Below are positions 49,501 through 62,198 of a DNA stretch of 64,000 nt, piece by piece. The position numbers and the translations under genes are program-made. The notes under the pieces are model-generated. The model was not told the DNA's origin and ran no database searches. It saw nothing but the letters and a program-made list of their open reading frames with translations. Each line of letters begins with the position of its first letter. Positions within the stretch are counted from its first letter, which is position 1. Origin of the DNA: Acanthopleura granulata (Eukaryota > Mollusca > Polyplacophora > Chitonida > Chitonidae); the NCBI GenBank assembly GCA_016165875.1, contig JABBOT010000002.1, positions 15,579,125 to 15,643,124 of the forward strand, in the 5' to 3' direction.

Positions 49501-52500
49501 TGTCCCCACGCATGTAGGACAATTAAATAGCTTGATGCAGTGCTCCAGTTTTTAATAATCTCACATGTTATATGGAAGATGTGGTGCAAATCCTAATAAC
49601 CCCGGGCGGTGCTTATCCGCCCCGAACATGTCGACACAAAGAGGGGTGGAGGATAGATTGTATAAAACAATATGCAAACGTGAGCTGATTATTATATCCT
49701 AGATATGTGGTGGTAGCTGTGGCACAGTGTTTACACAGTTGTCATTTGTGCCATCTGTCTGGGGAATCCCATTGCTACATGACGGGTTACAGGAATAATA
49801 TGATGTAACTGGAAATTAGCATAAAGAAGCGTTTGCCTTCTGATACAAGGCGCCTTAATGAAGACGATTAGGCGGTACAGAATTCACAGTAAGCCTAGGG
49901 ATCTGAGGCAATATACCTTATCGAGTTTTTTTATGCTGATTTCTTGGTATTATTCCTTGCCATCGGCAAAACTGCTGGCCCAGAGATGGCATACAAAAGA
50001 CATCAAGCAGGCTTTAAAAGCGAATGCACACTAATTATTTTTCAATGCAGCAGACTGGAGCATATGAGCATTCCGATGGAGACTGTTTAACTTTGAGGTG
50101 GACACGAAAGATTTATAATAGGCAAAATGAGCGTTGTTACATGTAAGTGAATTGCATGTAACAACGTTCATGTTGTTTAGCCATTTATGTCACTATTTTA
50201 ACCCGTCAGTTGGCTTCTTATTTAAGTATAGGTGTACTTTTCTCATATCGTTCGAGAATGAATATATAAGTCCACTAACAACATCTACTAACAAGCATTT
50301 ACCTCCCCTTACAAACCCTGCATGGTTTGGTGCACCTTTAGTGATAACTGTCATTTTGCATGCATTGGCTGCAAAACTAGTTGTATGTATGTAGGCATCA
50401 ATCATATCCACATACGCATGCCGAGTCCATGAAATAACAGTTCAGAAAGGTGATAAGATGTAATCTTGTATTATTTCTAATTTTTCAGTGGAAATGATCT
50501 GCTGGGTATGATATTTTAGAACTGTCCACGAAGGGCAAACAGTTTATAATTTGCTGTAGTTTTTATGGAAAAAATATACATGGTTAGCTTTATTAAGATT
50601 AAGGGATATTTGAAAAAAAGTGTGCTTGAGATAACAACTCTATTTAAAATGCCTGCAATGTATACGTTTGTACGTTGTATTGTCTGCATTCTATATTTTA
50701 AACTTGCTGGTTGTATCGAATCTTTTCTTGTTAAAGGCAAGAAACGAGACTCGGACTTGGAGGAGACCATCGTTGAGGTCGATCAGCCTACAGATCTAAC
50801 AGTGGACGAGACAAGTCTACAAAATGATTCGGAAAATGGTGAGTATAGTTTATTCGATTACAATGTAAGAAATTCAATCGATTCTGCAGGCCTTACTCTA
50901 GATGCTTCGTGATTAAAGGAGAAGAAAATAAAAGAATGACACAGTATACAATGGAAAACACGTTAACTTGTTCTCCCTAAAACCTCTAATTATATTTTTA
51001 AAAAATTTTTCTTACACTTTGCAATATTAATTGGAAGTCGATAGATCGGCCTTTATTTAACAAGTGAATGAGAGCGTCCATGTTTGATATATCCTGGAGG
51101 TGTGTCAGCCGGTAACCTATCAAAGATAAGGAGCAATTCGCATGTCTAAGGCAATATAACAATACATCATAGGCTGCCATTTAGCTTAATGCATTAATTT
51201 GAATTAATTTGAACTCTTAACCCATCCTCACGCGCTTTCATATCATCGATTTATGACTGATCAAAACTTGACTAGCTCATGTCAGCTAGTTTGATTTCGT
51301 TGTTTAGACTCTTGTACTTGAGGTAAGAAATCACGAGCGAGACACTATTACTACCGTTATTTTAAAGCTGTGGTATGATGAAAGCAATATGGCTGCCGTC
51401 GATATCCAAATTATTTGAAAAGACTTTTAGCAATTATTTCGTCATCGTAATTTTTATAAAAATATTGAATGGAGTTATTAGTTAAAGTATACAAGCTCTT
51501 TGAAAATGTGAACACTTCATCCTTTTATTTTCTTCTCCTTTACGTAAGTGAAAATTACATATACTTGAGTTTAAGATGAGTTCCGCTATTTGGTAGTTAT
51601 TGCTTTTATTGTTTGAAATTCTCGAAGATGTCAATATTTCGGTAAAATTTGGAAGAGATTATATATTGTCGTTCACTGTTATTCTCGTGTTACATTTCCC
51701 ACAGTCAATCCAATTGACGTGCCGACAGATTCCTTCGTGACATTGAGGATAAAGGGTAAAGATGTGACCTTAAGAAAACCAGCAGGGTACAACGTGGAAA
51801 ACGCCAGCGTGGACTTACCGCCTGAAAGTCTGGAGTTAGACTGGGTGTAAGACGACACAAAACGCGAATTTTTATGTATAAGGAACAGATAACAAAGCAT
51901 TAAAAGTACAGCGAATCCGTCTTCTTAACGAAGTATACAGGAGCGGGGTATTATTATATCATTACTGCCCTTTGCCACAAGACAGGTGTTCTTTCACATA
52001 GAAGCTACGAACTTACAATGTATGATGAAATATTCTTTCAATCAAGTTTAATCTGAAATACGATAGCCTACAGTTATGAACTGTTTGAACCACTGACTTC
52101 TGCGGGGACACGAATGTCTGTTTAGAGTCCAAGCTTTTAACCTCCGACCAACGAGACTACTCTTCCAAAATCCAGCTGTCACTGGTGCGCCTCAGGCTTT
52201 ATCTCAGTTAGTTTGTTAACGATCTAGGCAAGGGCATTGATATCAACCCACTTCATCAACGAGGTGTTCTCCAACCATAAAACTAATCTTCGTCATGTAA
52301 GTGAAACGTTCTTTGAGCACTGCGTCACACACCATTCAAATAAATAAACCACACTCACAACTTACAAAAAACACCAAGATGCCCGAAAGTCCATTGTTTT
52401 CCATTTATTTTCCAGTTATGGTTACCGAGGGAACGACTGTCGAAGTAACCTCTTTGTTCTGGCCAGTGGAGAGATAGCTTACTTCACGGCCAGCATCGCC

Positions 52501-55500
52501 ATCCTGTATGACAGAGACGCCCATTCACAAAGACATTATCAGGAGCACACGGAGAGAATAAAGAGGTGAGGAAAACGTAATGATACACTGTAGCAGAGCG
52601 TAGTTTACTTCCACCCAAAGGAATTAGGTTTTGGCGGCGTTTATTTGACTTTCTGTCTGCGTGTCTGCCAGCAACTTTACGAAGGAAAAGTTACACAGGG
52701 ATCTTAACGAAATTTTTTTCTCAGGTAGGCCTTGGCTGGAGTAAGGATCATTCCATTTAATTTTGGTGGCGATCCCACCTGGATCCAAGAGGTTTTTTAA
52801 GGGATTCTTCCTCAATGATAGATAGGACAGAAATCCAGAGTATTGTCCCTTCGTCTGTGGTGGGGAATCATTTAGCTCATTTTCTACTCTTTTGTTCTTT
52901 CCTGTGAAGCGTAACACTTTCTGCGTTGCTGTACTATAGTAAAGAAAGAGACTGTTTTGTGTCAAAGCTGAATAGTGGATGGTTTTTGGTTCTTACGAAA
53001 CTCCAGATTAGTGATAAATAAATAAAAGTAGGCAACATGTCAGCAAATCTAGTTATTTGTTAATATTAAGTCTTTATTGTCACTTCTCTGATTGGTTTAG
53101 TATGGCTGTTCATTCTGATGGTGTTACCATAGCTACAGGGCAGGTTGACAATAGAACAGAATCGTCCAGTGAGGTAAGAATGACACACTAGTGTAAGTGT
53201 TGTGATGTACAACGAGAGGTTAAGCAGTTCAGTCAATTGATGCCCATTAAACGAACATGTACTTCGTTCCTAGAATAAAACAAACAGCGACCAATTTCAT
53301 ACAGTAATTTTTTTAAAAATACCTGAAATCTCAATATACCAAGTACATTATGGCCTCTGAAGCTCACGTTTGAATGTTTCTGTCCTATAACATAACACTT
53401 AAGTGTTTCTCTCCTATTTTTAATCATATACGGGACATGTAAAAAGAGATTTTAACTTACATTTCCAATTTTGGCTTAAATCAAAACTGCCTAAATTTTT
53501 AAAACACGAGATATTGTGCCAAAAAACCGTCTCTCGGAAAGAAACAAGGCGTCTGCAAAGCACAACTTCATATGAACAGGAAAGGGTCTTTTATTCTGTT
53601 AGCTTTTATTCTCTGGTGAACTGTTGAACCTTTTTTATTTACATAAGGCTCATGTAAGAGTGTGGAGATCTGACAACTTGGAAACCATCCACGTCCTAGG
53701 CATTGGAATATTTGAGACGTCTGTCATGTGCTTGTCATTTCCAAAGATAAAGGTAATCATCGGGTATTTATTACGCCTTTATAACTTTCTAGGATGAATA
53801 GACCAGGTTTTGAAACATTTGACTTGAATAACTGTTTTTTGCTGTCACCTACCATGTCAACCGTTTGTGAGGCTAGATTATAAGTGCTAGATATATTTAA
53901 GATATGGATTTCTTAAATTATCATGCTTGTCTTTTAACCAGTTGAATACATGTATTTCATAACAGACGATGTCATAGTGATTTACTTTGATATTAGTGTA
54001 TTAAGATTAATGAAATTTGCTTGGTCTTCAAAGCGACCTGCGACACCCCCTATAGAGGATACGGACGATGTCAAACTTTTCAACCCCGAGGTATGAAATT
54101 ATTCATACTGAGTTGTAATATCTCGCAGTTAATTTTAATTTCGCCCTGCAATACGGGCACACCATATAGTAAAATGCTACAAAAGATAGTAAACACAAAA
54201 CCTGTATGATCTGAACAACCATAAATGTGACTTTACAACTTTTAATATCTTGTAATATGTTCATATCTTGTAATATGCTGGTAAATTCAGTACATCGACA
54301 ACACTGATGCCTCAGCGAAATAATGGTTTACGTTTACAGGATCAACTCATTGCCATTGATAACGGACCAGAGAAAAACGTTACTGTATGGGATGTTTCCA
54401 ATGGAGAGATGGTCGGCAAGGAAACGGTATTAAGCTTATTAGATCTCCTCAGTTTCTTCGTCATCCAACTGCAATTTCGATCTTTCCTTCTTATCAACTT
54501 TCCTGCCATCAGGATACCTTGATGAGAAGAAATGTTCGTAATAGCTGTTGGAATATAATTTAACAGGTACAAATTGAGACGATTTGTTTGCCCAATCTTT
54601 TAGCTTATTGTATATACAGCCCTCAGTATTTATGCCTACGTAGCACCGATGAAGAAATACTTGTAAAGTGCTGAAAATATATCGTAATCAAAAATTCTTC
54701 TCCAATCCTTTTTAATTTCCTGTGCACCTGAAAACCAATACACTTTTTCCTAGTAGTCGCCAGTGGTCGATTATCGCGATTTGCAATCTGTAGAAAAATT
54801 GGGTAATATACATGGAGCATTCAAAATACGGTTTTCCCCCAGCAATGTACAACTTTCCAGCTAAAGCTGAGAGTGAATTTAACACAAACAAAATATCATT
54901 CTTAAACGAGTAACATAAACTTACAGTCTCGGTACATGAGACTAAGAGTGTTAATTCATACGAAACAATGACCTTTTATGTTATTACTCTCAGCTGGAGG
55001 CAGAGGTGATATGTGATGCAGAGTTTAACCCTAAATACCCGGACACATTCGTGACGATAGGGAAGGAGCATATTGCCTGGTGGAAGGTTAATGGGGAAAC
55101 CAGCTCTCTTCTGCTTAGTCAACAGCCTGTTTTCGACGTGAGTCTTCTACCATGGTCTGATGCCAGATGTGATTTTCAAGGGTGGAAAAAATGAGTAAAG
55201 ACAAAAATGCGTTGACCAAATAACTCTAGAAGCAATCGACCACATTATTGTTGCAATTGACATATGATTGAATTCCTTTTTTATGTTCTGTATATTATTT
55301 GACACCTTTGCATTCAACACATTGCTTATGCTCGTTGGTATGTAGTATTTTTAATACAAGTTTTCTTAATATTACCATTAAAAGTAAATATTTATTTATT
55401 ACTATAAAAACAAACTGTCATTAAGTACCGAACATCTAAAAAGTTTCCTTTCTGTATGCCATTTACATCTACTCTTGTAGAATTATATGAAGGCCAAGTT

Positions 55501-58500
55501 TGTGGTGTGTTTAACCCACAACAGCCAAGGGGATCTGATAACTGGGGACTCTAACGGGACGGTTTACATTTGGGCTGATGGCGGCAACAAGATCACAAAC
55601 TTCATCAAACACGCTCATGATGTAAGCCATTCTGAAACGATATACATTTTGCTTCGGTGAAATCGATTTTTATGACTACAGTTATGGTGTTAATCCGCAT
55701 CTACGGTATTTTTAAACAGTTCTTCACCATTGCCAGATGTCATGAAGAAGTTTTGATGAAACGTGTGTATATGTGTGCTTGGGTTTAACGTCCTACTCAA
55801 CAACTTTTCAGTCATATGACGACGAGGAGTCCTTAGGATGTATATATACTGTGTGTTCTTGTGGCAGTTCGAGCCCATGCCCCCAAAGTGCTGCTGCCAC
55901 TGGAGCATCATGCCGAAGACGCCAGACATGACACCCCATCCAGTCACATTATACTGACACCGAGCCTACCAGTCCTGTTCCCTTGTTCTAACCTCTCAAT
56001 ACTGAGGGTCAAGCGAGGTACCATTTTTATAGTCTTTAGTATGACCCGATCCGGGTTTGATTCCGGATCTCCCGACCCCTAAGAGGACGCTCTAACCACA
56101 AGGCCACCGAGACAGTTCATGAAACGTTGTGCACAGCTTAACTTTGGTACAGGCATCAGTTCAGTACATTTAATGCTGTCTGCACCAGCACCAGAACTCC
56201 GGATATGATCCCGAATATTTAGAATATTTTTTCACACGGGAAATTGCGAAATTCACCGTTCACATTACTTCAAGTGTTATGCAAGGATTTTGAGGAATCT
56301 CTCTGCACAGCTTGGCCGTGGCACAAGTACGAATCCATTACATTCGGATTTGTATCCGGATCCAAGAAAATCCAAAGATTCTTCACCATTGCAAGATGTA
56401 GTGAAGAAGTTTATGCCGTTTTTGACGAAATGTTTTGTGTAACTTGGACCTGGCACATGGTCCTTTCCATAACATTTTTTTTGCTGATTTGAATCTGCAA
56501 CCGGATATAAAAGAAAAGCTGTAAACGCTGTTTCACATTTCCGAGAGAGGACAAAAATGGAGAGCATTTGTGCATTTATCTGGCGGAGGTCTTGCGCTCT
56601 TGCGTGGAGTCCCTTCTAGTCTGTAATTGGTTTAGCAATGAAAGTGCTAGGGCGTGGTCATACTGACCATCTTTCCTTCTCTTGGCAATGAATTGTAAGG
56701 AAACAGTTTATTTCATCAACAACATAAATACCGGTTTTCATAATTTCTCATTTCTCTGTTCAGGGTCCTGTGTTTTCCTTATTACTCCACAAGAATGTAC
56801 TACTGACGGGAGGGCGGGACAGCGTGGTGAAGAGCTGGCAGTGGGGAAAAACCATAGAGCCCCTGCAGACATGTGAGGTAGAGGACGTAATCAATATTTT
56901 CGTCCACATTTACATGTCTACAGCAGCACGGAGAAGACATTCAAATTAGCCCAGCTTCACTTCTTTGCAGGAGCATCAGTCATTAATTAAAAGTTCAAAT
57001 TGAAATTGAAATGAAAATTAAAAAGAAAAAAAAAAACAAGTAAGAAATTTATTGCCAAAGAATAATATTCTATTCACGGATATCTTCATGTTCTAAAGTT
57101 TATACCTTACTAGATACCAAAGACGGACGGAGGCATTCGGACTTTGGTAGCTCACAGAAAGAGCCTGTTGATGGGGACTACGACCAACGCCATCCTGAGT
57201 GGGGAAATGTCATCACAAGACTCCTTAGCGCTGGAGAAGATGAAACTCGACGACATACCAATAACACAAGTACAGCAAACAATAAACACTTTTTTACGTT
57301 ATTTTTATTTCGCGATTTTTTAAAAATCTTAATAGGACGTTTTCATGTTTTGAGCATCGCGGCATACATCCGCAGGAATATTACATGTTTTATAAGGTGT
57401 CCTTCGGAGAAACTGTTACACTTACGTCTGCTGACATTTTTGCGTTATAATTGTAGCGCCTAAAATGCGTTGGTCATATATAATGTGTACATTTTCTCAC
57501 GATCCTGGTTTGATATGCGTTAGAATCAGTGCTACCAGGTCTAGTACTTCATCTACATGTTGTCTCATCAGCATGCTTATATCTTCTATGTTCTCAACTT
57601 ACAGGGTCATTACGGAGATTGCCGAGGTTTGACGGTTACTGGCGATGGCAAACAACGTGGTCATTTCCTCACCACGGCATTGGACGGTATCATTTGTGTC
57701 TTTTCTGCGGAGAAGCATGAACCTGTGTGGAAACTTGTGCTGAAGGTCAGATATGGATACGTATTGGGGCCTCCTTGGCTCAGTCGGTTATCGCACTATC
57801 ACAGCGCAATGACCCGAAGCCTCCCACCAATGCGGTGGCTGTGAGCTCATGCTGGCTTCCTCTCCGGGCCTACGTGGGAAGCTCGGTCGTATAAGTGAAA
57901 TATTCTTGAGTACGGCGTAAAACACGAATGGAATAAATAAATAAATAAATACGTGTTACCTGTGCTTCTTGAAACAAACGAAAATTGCATGCTACATATA
58001 TATTGTGTGAAGAATTTCTTATACAGAAATAGCCAGAAAGTTTTAGATTATTACTGTCATCCCATGGACTTGATAGATTACATCCAAGGCCAGTAACTCT
58101 TGTATCTCCACTAACATGTCCTTCAGCACATATTAAACACACATGAACTGTTAACTACCAAACTTATAACATGAATGGTATGTTGCCAGCTTTCCTTTTT
58201 ATCCATAGAATTATTTCTTACACCTTCCTTTGGGAAATGGTGTTCTAGGTTCTTGCGGAAATCGGTTTTGTGAATATTGACTTTGAGCTCTTCATGTTTT
58301 ATGGATGGTATGCGAATGTGACACTGAGATTCACATTCTTACGGCTTTGTTGTGCACTTTTTTAAAAAAAATCCAGAAGTGTTATAATGCAACTGGGGCC
58401 TCCGTGGCTAGCGCAGCGCAATGATACAGGAGCTTCTCCACAGTGAGGTCGCTGTGTGTTCAAGTCCACCTCAGATTGGCTTCTTCTCCAGCCTGCGGAT

Positions 58501-58627
58501 AGTGGTGGGTTCCTCCCCGCATTGACGGTTTTTTCCAATGCTTATGCTGGCCGCCGTCGTAAGTGAAATATTACTGAGTAGGGCGTAAAACTCCAATCTA
58601 AAAAAAAACTCCAGGTAAATAAATAAG

Positions 58628-58658
<31 letters not shown>

Positions 58659-61600
58659 AATGCAACTAGATCAAATGCAATTATTCCCTTCAGGGAACCC
58701 CATTCAACACGGTTGACGCCTGTCCTGCTGGAAACTTGCTTGCTTTCGGGACTAAAGATGGCAAGTAAGTATAAACATATCATGTAAGTCCGAGTTAACA
58801 TGGAGATGGACGTCACTACCAACAATATGCTTTGGAAAGAAGCTTGGTACACACAAAAAACTAAAACTTTGGTAAGTATATTAATCTAATGGCAAACAAT
58901 TCCTTATTTGCCATACATGTGTGTACCATGCCAGATATGTACAAGTATTCCGTGGTCTGATCTCATCAAATAAGGTTGGTTATGTGCAGGCCTGAATCAT
59001 TTTCAGAGCAGCATTGGAATGCAATCATCATGCATATAATCTTTAAGCTCTCTGGTGAAAGAGATGACGTGTACTGTACTATACCAACTTCTGAAGCTCA
59101 AACGTGTAGTTTCTAACAAATGAAATAAAATGTGGATTTGCGATAGGTATCACTTCAGACTTTCACGAGGACACCAGTTCTGTAAGGGCCTCCCATTAAA
59201 CTTGTGAAAAAAGCAAAATCAGATACACTCATCTGTATTCAAGTATGTTTATAATGGATATTGAACATTGAATATTATGTTTGTTGAGTAAGTTTATATT
59301 GACATTACAACAGCTTAAAGCTGGCAATTTTATTTTGTGAAAATCAGAATCAGAAAACAGTTTAGAGAAATGTCCAAACTGAAACTCGTCCGATATTTAT
59401 ACATCTTGGAAATCAACCCTTCTTCATTGAAATTATGTTATCCTTATAAACTCGTACACATACATATCTAATGTAGCGGGTTTTTTGCAAATCGTTTTCT
59501 GACCGATATATCAATTTTTTTTTCAGTTTGCTTATTTTGAACGTTCTTGAAGATCACAGCTTTCAAGAGCAATTTCGTCACAGAATAACCAAAGAGAAAG
59601 TGACTTGTGTGAGAATATCCCCTGGTGAGCTCACGGCATGCTGTTGTCTGAAAGCTATAGAGTTCTGCCGATTTAGTTTTCATACAAATAGTAAATCTTC
59701 ACGTGATAAAGTGTTATGCTGCTCTTCAGTAATGTAATTACTCTTCAGTAATTGAAAGTGCATGATAAATTAATTGAACAATCTTGACAGACGAAACTCG
59801 TTGTGAATCTACCTTTGCAACTTGATATTTCAGACTCCAACTTGGTGGCGGCTGGCTGCGCAGACAGGACAGTGTGTATATACCGGAAACAGGTGAAAGG
59901 CGATGGCATGGTGCTGTGGGAGCTGCAAGGAAAATGTAGGGTACGTCAGTTCGTGTTGTTAGGCATAGAAGACTGTTCTACATAATATACGTCACTCTTT
60001 ATAGTATCTACCTATGAAGGAAAGAGTCTCAGTATTATATGTATGTCTGTCCTGTTATCCACAAGAGTTTGTCCAATTTAGACTTGGCGGGTGTATAGAG
60101 GGACACCCAAAAAGGTGCTCCGTTGAGTATCCAAAACATTGTGTATTGCAGATGCAAGTAAGGCAAAGAAGGTGTCACAAATGCACAGTGTTAATCTGGC
60201 ATATTCCCACGTTTGTACCAACTCTTCCATCCGAATGCTGTGTTTAATTTAATTCTTTATTTCTTTAAGGAAGATTTCCAACAGCAAGTGGCTATTAAAC
60301 ATAAGCATATTTTACAACATTTACAATATGTTTACGAAACTAACAGAAACAATAAACAGTAAAATAGAAAATACAAGCATACAAATTCTGAAATATGGTC
60401 TTGAATGTCAACGTTCGATTCTTGGATAGAGAATGGTATTAAAATAGAATGTCTGTAAAGGTTTGTATAGGAAAATGGTTTCATTGGTTACAGGGCTATC
60501 ACGGAAGTATCAGCTCCATTGATTGGTCATCGGAGATGAGTGATGACAGTTACTTCTTGCGGACCAGCTCCACTACCCCGGAACAACTGTTCTGTATGTT
60601 TCTAGTCATATATTCAAGCGTTCCTGGCTGGTGGTCTGTTATATTTTGCTGTCATACTTCTATATATGTACTCTAAACCGTGTTGTTAAACGCAAGTACA
60701 TAGTTGCTGTGCTAAGAAAAATGCCATCTGCCTTAATTGATTCGAATGGTCATTCTTACCTTTAAAAGAATCCATAAGGTCTATCCCAATAGCACACCGG
60801 CGTGTGTTCAGAAGAGCATATGGAAGACAAGATGATATGTTTTGTAAGGGACTTTGAAATTACACGCAAGCTCGAGTGCTGCAAAAAACTAAATATTTTT
60901 CTATTTGTACTTTCAGGGAAAGTGAAATCTCTTGAGAAAATCGATAATGTGGATGACATACAGCACATGTGTTGGGCCTCCAATCTGTGTACACTGGACC
61001 TGTCTACAGTTGGTAAGCCACAAATAACCACTGCCACACCCAGTCACATCTAAGACTCTCCACGATTATTGAAGACAACTGGTGCGTGATTTCTCTTTCA
61101 AATCAGGTTCTCGCATGACCGCGGCATAAAGCACTAAACTTAAACTTAAAAAGTTTTGTATAGATGATTGTCTAAGAGATGAAACTTACCACTTCCCTTC
61201 TTTAGAAGTGTGGTTCTTTGACATGTTGGCCGTACCGCCTACATTAAGCAGTGTTACACAGCGCTGTTTTATATTTCTAGTTGGCATGCTACTCATTTCT
61301 CGACCCTCTCATCTGCCACAGGTTTGTGGAGTTCCACTCAAGCTGAGGAAGGCGAAGTTAATGGAGTGGATGTCAATCCGGCCAAAACGCTGGTTGCCAT
61401 GGGAGACAGCAATGGTTACGTCAGTCTGTTTAAGTACCCGTCCTGTCGCCAGGGGGTAAGTTTGTTTCATGTACAAATTTTAATGTTCACCATTTTGCTT
61501 AATACTTCATGTGTTATACTCCAAATCAAAGAAACAAATAATCCTTTGTGGAACTGATAACTGACCATAATACATCCAAAAGACATAGTGTTTGCTAATG

Positions 61601-61997
61601 AGTAATTAATTCTCCTTTATGTTAAGCCATATGATTTCTGTAAGCTAGGTTATTAAGAAGTGTATCATATTGCTTGGCCCCCGGGGCATTTCCAAGTAGA
61701 AAAGCATTGTCGTATTACATCTAGACAAGGCAGAACCAGTTAGAATGTGCAATATTTGGCAATTGAGTTGAACCTTCAAGCGGAATTGACTGTGATTGCT
61801 ACAGGAGATACCTTAGGTATAATGTCGGTACAATGGCTTGTCTGTTAGATTTTCTACCCTCTCGTTGTTGACAGGCTTTCAGTCACACCTACAAGGCTCA
61901 CCAGTCAGTCCACGCTCTTCGATTTGTCGGTGACGGCAAGTACCTGGTGTCACTAGGGGGCGCTGATTCCTGCATCATCCAATGGAAAGTTGTATAA
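43538..61997 (+). CDS. EMAP-like (EML) microtubule-associated protein with EF-hand region, 28 exons
   Basis: A cytoskeletal protein of 1425 codons. Exons: 43538-44467, 44559-44732, 44842-44902, 45272-45474, 46238-46358, 46674-46876, 47730-47827, 48075-48243, 48380-48542, 48832-48903, 50737-50838, 51705-51846, 52416-52565, 53101-53173, 53648-53752, 54340-54426, 54994-55137, 55481-55621, 56764-56877, 57114-57269, 57605-57745, 58694-58764, 59527-59624, 59834-59940, 60494-60593, 60917-61012, 61322-61455, 61875-61997. All junctions are GT-AG and in phase, and an in-frame TAG lies 6 nt before the ATG. Residues 1-388 are basic and Ser/Lys/Asn-rich, likely disordered. Residues about 389-653 are EF-hand-like. 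Residues about 768-862 hold the HELP motif ([12 protein letters not shown]). From there to 1425 run WD blades ([35 protein letters not shown]), matching the tandem propeller that lets EMLs bind tubulin. I know no vertebrate EML with EF-hands. Confidence 0.95.
45515..45850 (+). repeat. Decayed tandem copies of the 3' end of EML exon 4 in intron 4
   Basis: Four diverged copies of the 3' part of exon 4 and the start of its intron follow the true exon: about 45515-45595 (GATTCCAGGATCTCA, then ATTCCAGGTGAG), 45606-45668 (AAAGATCTCGACCAGGACTT, GTTGTGTGAAGAATAAG), 45678-45755 (GTTGAGTCCAGAATTTTCAC), and 45788-45840 (ATCTACACCACGCTTTCCAA). None keeps an open frame through the whole segment. Some retain donor-like AGGTGAG. 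Confidence 0.75.
46445..46510 (+). repeat. Partial duplicate of EML exon 5 end with donor
   Basis: GCTCAATGACGAGAGCTCAA, CTCCTCGCC and AGTAAGTTA repeat the end of exon 5 (GTCTATGATGAGAGCTCAAC, TACTCACC, AGTAAGTTA at about 46330-46367). The copy would read [12 protein letters not shown] against [12 protein letters not shown] in the gene. No matching acceptor is evident, so it is probably an inert duplicate or an exon remnant. Confidence 0.7.
50132..50166. repeat. Small perfect inverted repeat in EML intron 10
   Basis: CGTTGTTACATG (50132-50143) and CATGTAACAACG (50155-50166) are perfect reverse complements separated by 11 bp. It may be a hairpin or a terminal-repeat scar; no function can be assigned. 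Confidence 0.8.
52235..52352 (+). repeat. SINE tail remnant in EML intron 12
   Basis: CATGTAAGTGAAACGTTCTT followed by ACACACCATTCAAATAAATA is a decayed plus-orientation tail of the common SINE. The region before it (CTCCAACCATAAAACTAATC) may correspond to the body block around CCACCATAATGCTGG. Confidence 0.5.
55719..56520 (+). repeat. Diverged ~150-bp tandem units in EML intron 18, split by the SINE
   Basis: TTCTTCACCATTGCCAGATG near 55719 recurs as TTCTTCACCATTGCAAGATG near 56379. GCACAGCTT-type words followed by a TGGCAC-type word occur near 56131, 56304 and 56437, and CCGGAT-type words follow each. This suggests about three decayed tandem units, the first interrupted by the SINE at 55765-56118. 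Confidence 0.5.
55765..56118 (-). repeat. Second tRNA-derived SINE family, with target-site duplication, in EML intron 18
   Basis: On the minus strand the element begins with a tRNA-like head (GTGGCCTTGTGGTTAGAGCG) and runs through CACATTATACTGACACC (as read on plus) to an end near GGGTTTAACGTCCTACTCAA and CAGTCATATGACGACG (as read on plus). It is unrelated in sequence to the other SINE. ATGAAACGT flanks it at 55756-55764 and 56119-56127, a 9-bp target-site duplication. I remember similar repeats from molluscan sequences. Confidence 0.7.
57766..57950 (+). repeat. tRNA-derived SINE with internal deletion, EML intron 21
   Basis: GGGGCCTCCTTGGCTCAGTC (A-box region), ACCAATGCGGTGGCTGTGAG, TAAGTGAAATATTCTTGAGT and an (AAAT)n end. 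About 70 bp of the body, including most of the B-box area, is deleted relative to 24195-24446. ATACGTATT before and ATACGTGTT after look like a target-site duplication with one mismatch. Confidence 0.85.
58395..58660 (+). repeat. tRNA-derived SINE with (AAAT)n tail and target-site duplication, EML intron 21
   Basis: Starts GGGGCCTCCGTGGCTAGCGC, includes GTGTGTTCAAGTCCACCTC (B-box-like) and GCTGGCCGCCGTCGTAAGTG, and ends in a long (AAAT)n run from about 58614. AATGCAACT flanks it at 58386-58394 and 58659-58667, a perfect 9-bp duplication. The microsatellite tail reaches to within about 35 bp of exon 22 and could affect its acceptor. Confidence 0.88.
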
Positions 61998-62142
61998 GGC
62001 TCTGCTAATTGAGGAAAAAACAATTTTGGATGGAATAGACAACACACTGCATTTTTGTATATGTCGTGCCATAAATTGTATATACATCTGAACACTTTTT
62101 GCTACGAATAGTTGATTGTTGATTTAGTGAAAGTGACATACA

Positions 62143-62148
62143 AATAAA
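62143..62148 (+). terminator. Polyadenylation signal of the EML gene (proximal)
   Basis: AATAAA about 145 bp after the TAA stop at 61995-61997, in an AT-rich 3' flank. A second AATAAA lies at 62193-62198, and either could be used. Confidence 0.5.
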
Positions 62149-62192
62149 CAAATATTGTTGAAATATGTTTAAGGGTGTATTCTGTTATTAAC

Positions 62193-62198
62193 AATAAA
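62193..62198 (+). terminator. Polyadenylation signal of the EML gene (distal)
   Basis: A second AATAAA about 195 bp after the stop codon. Its use cannot be told from the sequence. Confidence 0.45.

Noticed and set aside
48904..50736. Possible additional EML exons in the 1.8-kb intron 10
   Set aside because: Exons 10 and 11 already join in phase. Frames in this intron lack paired splice sites with coding similarity.
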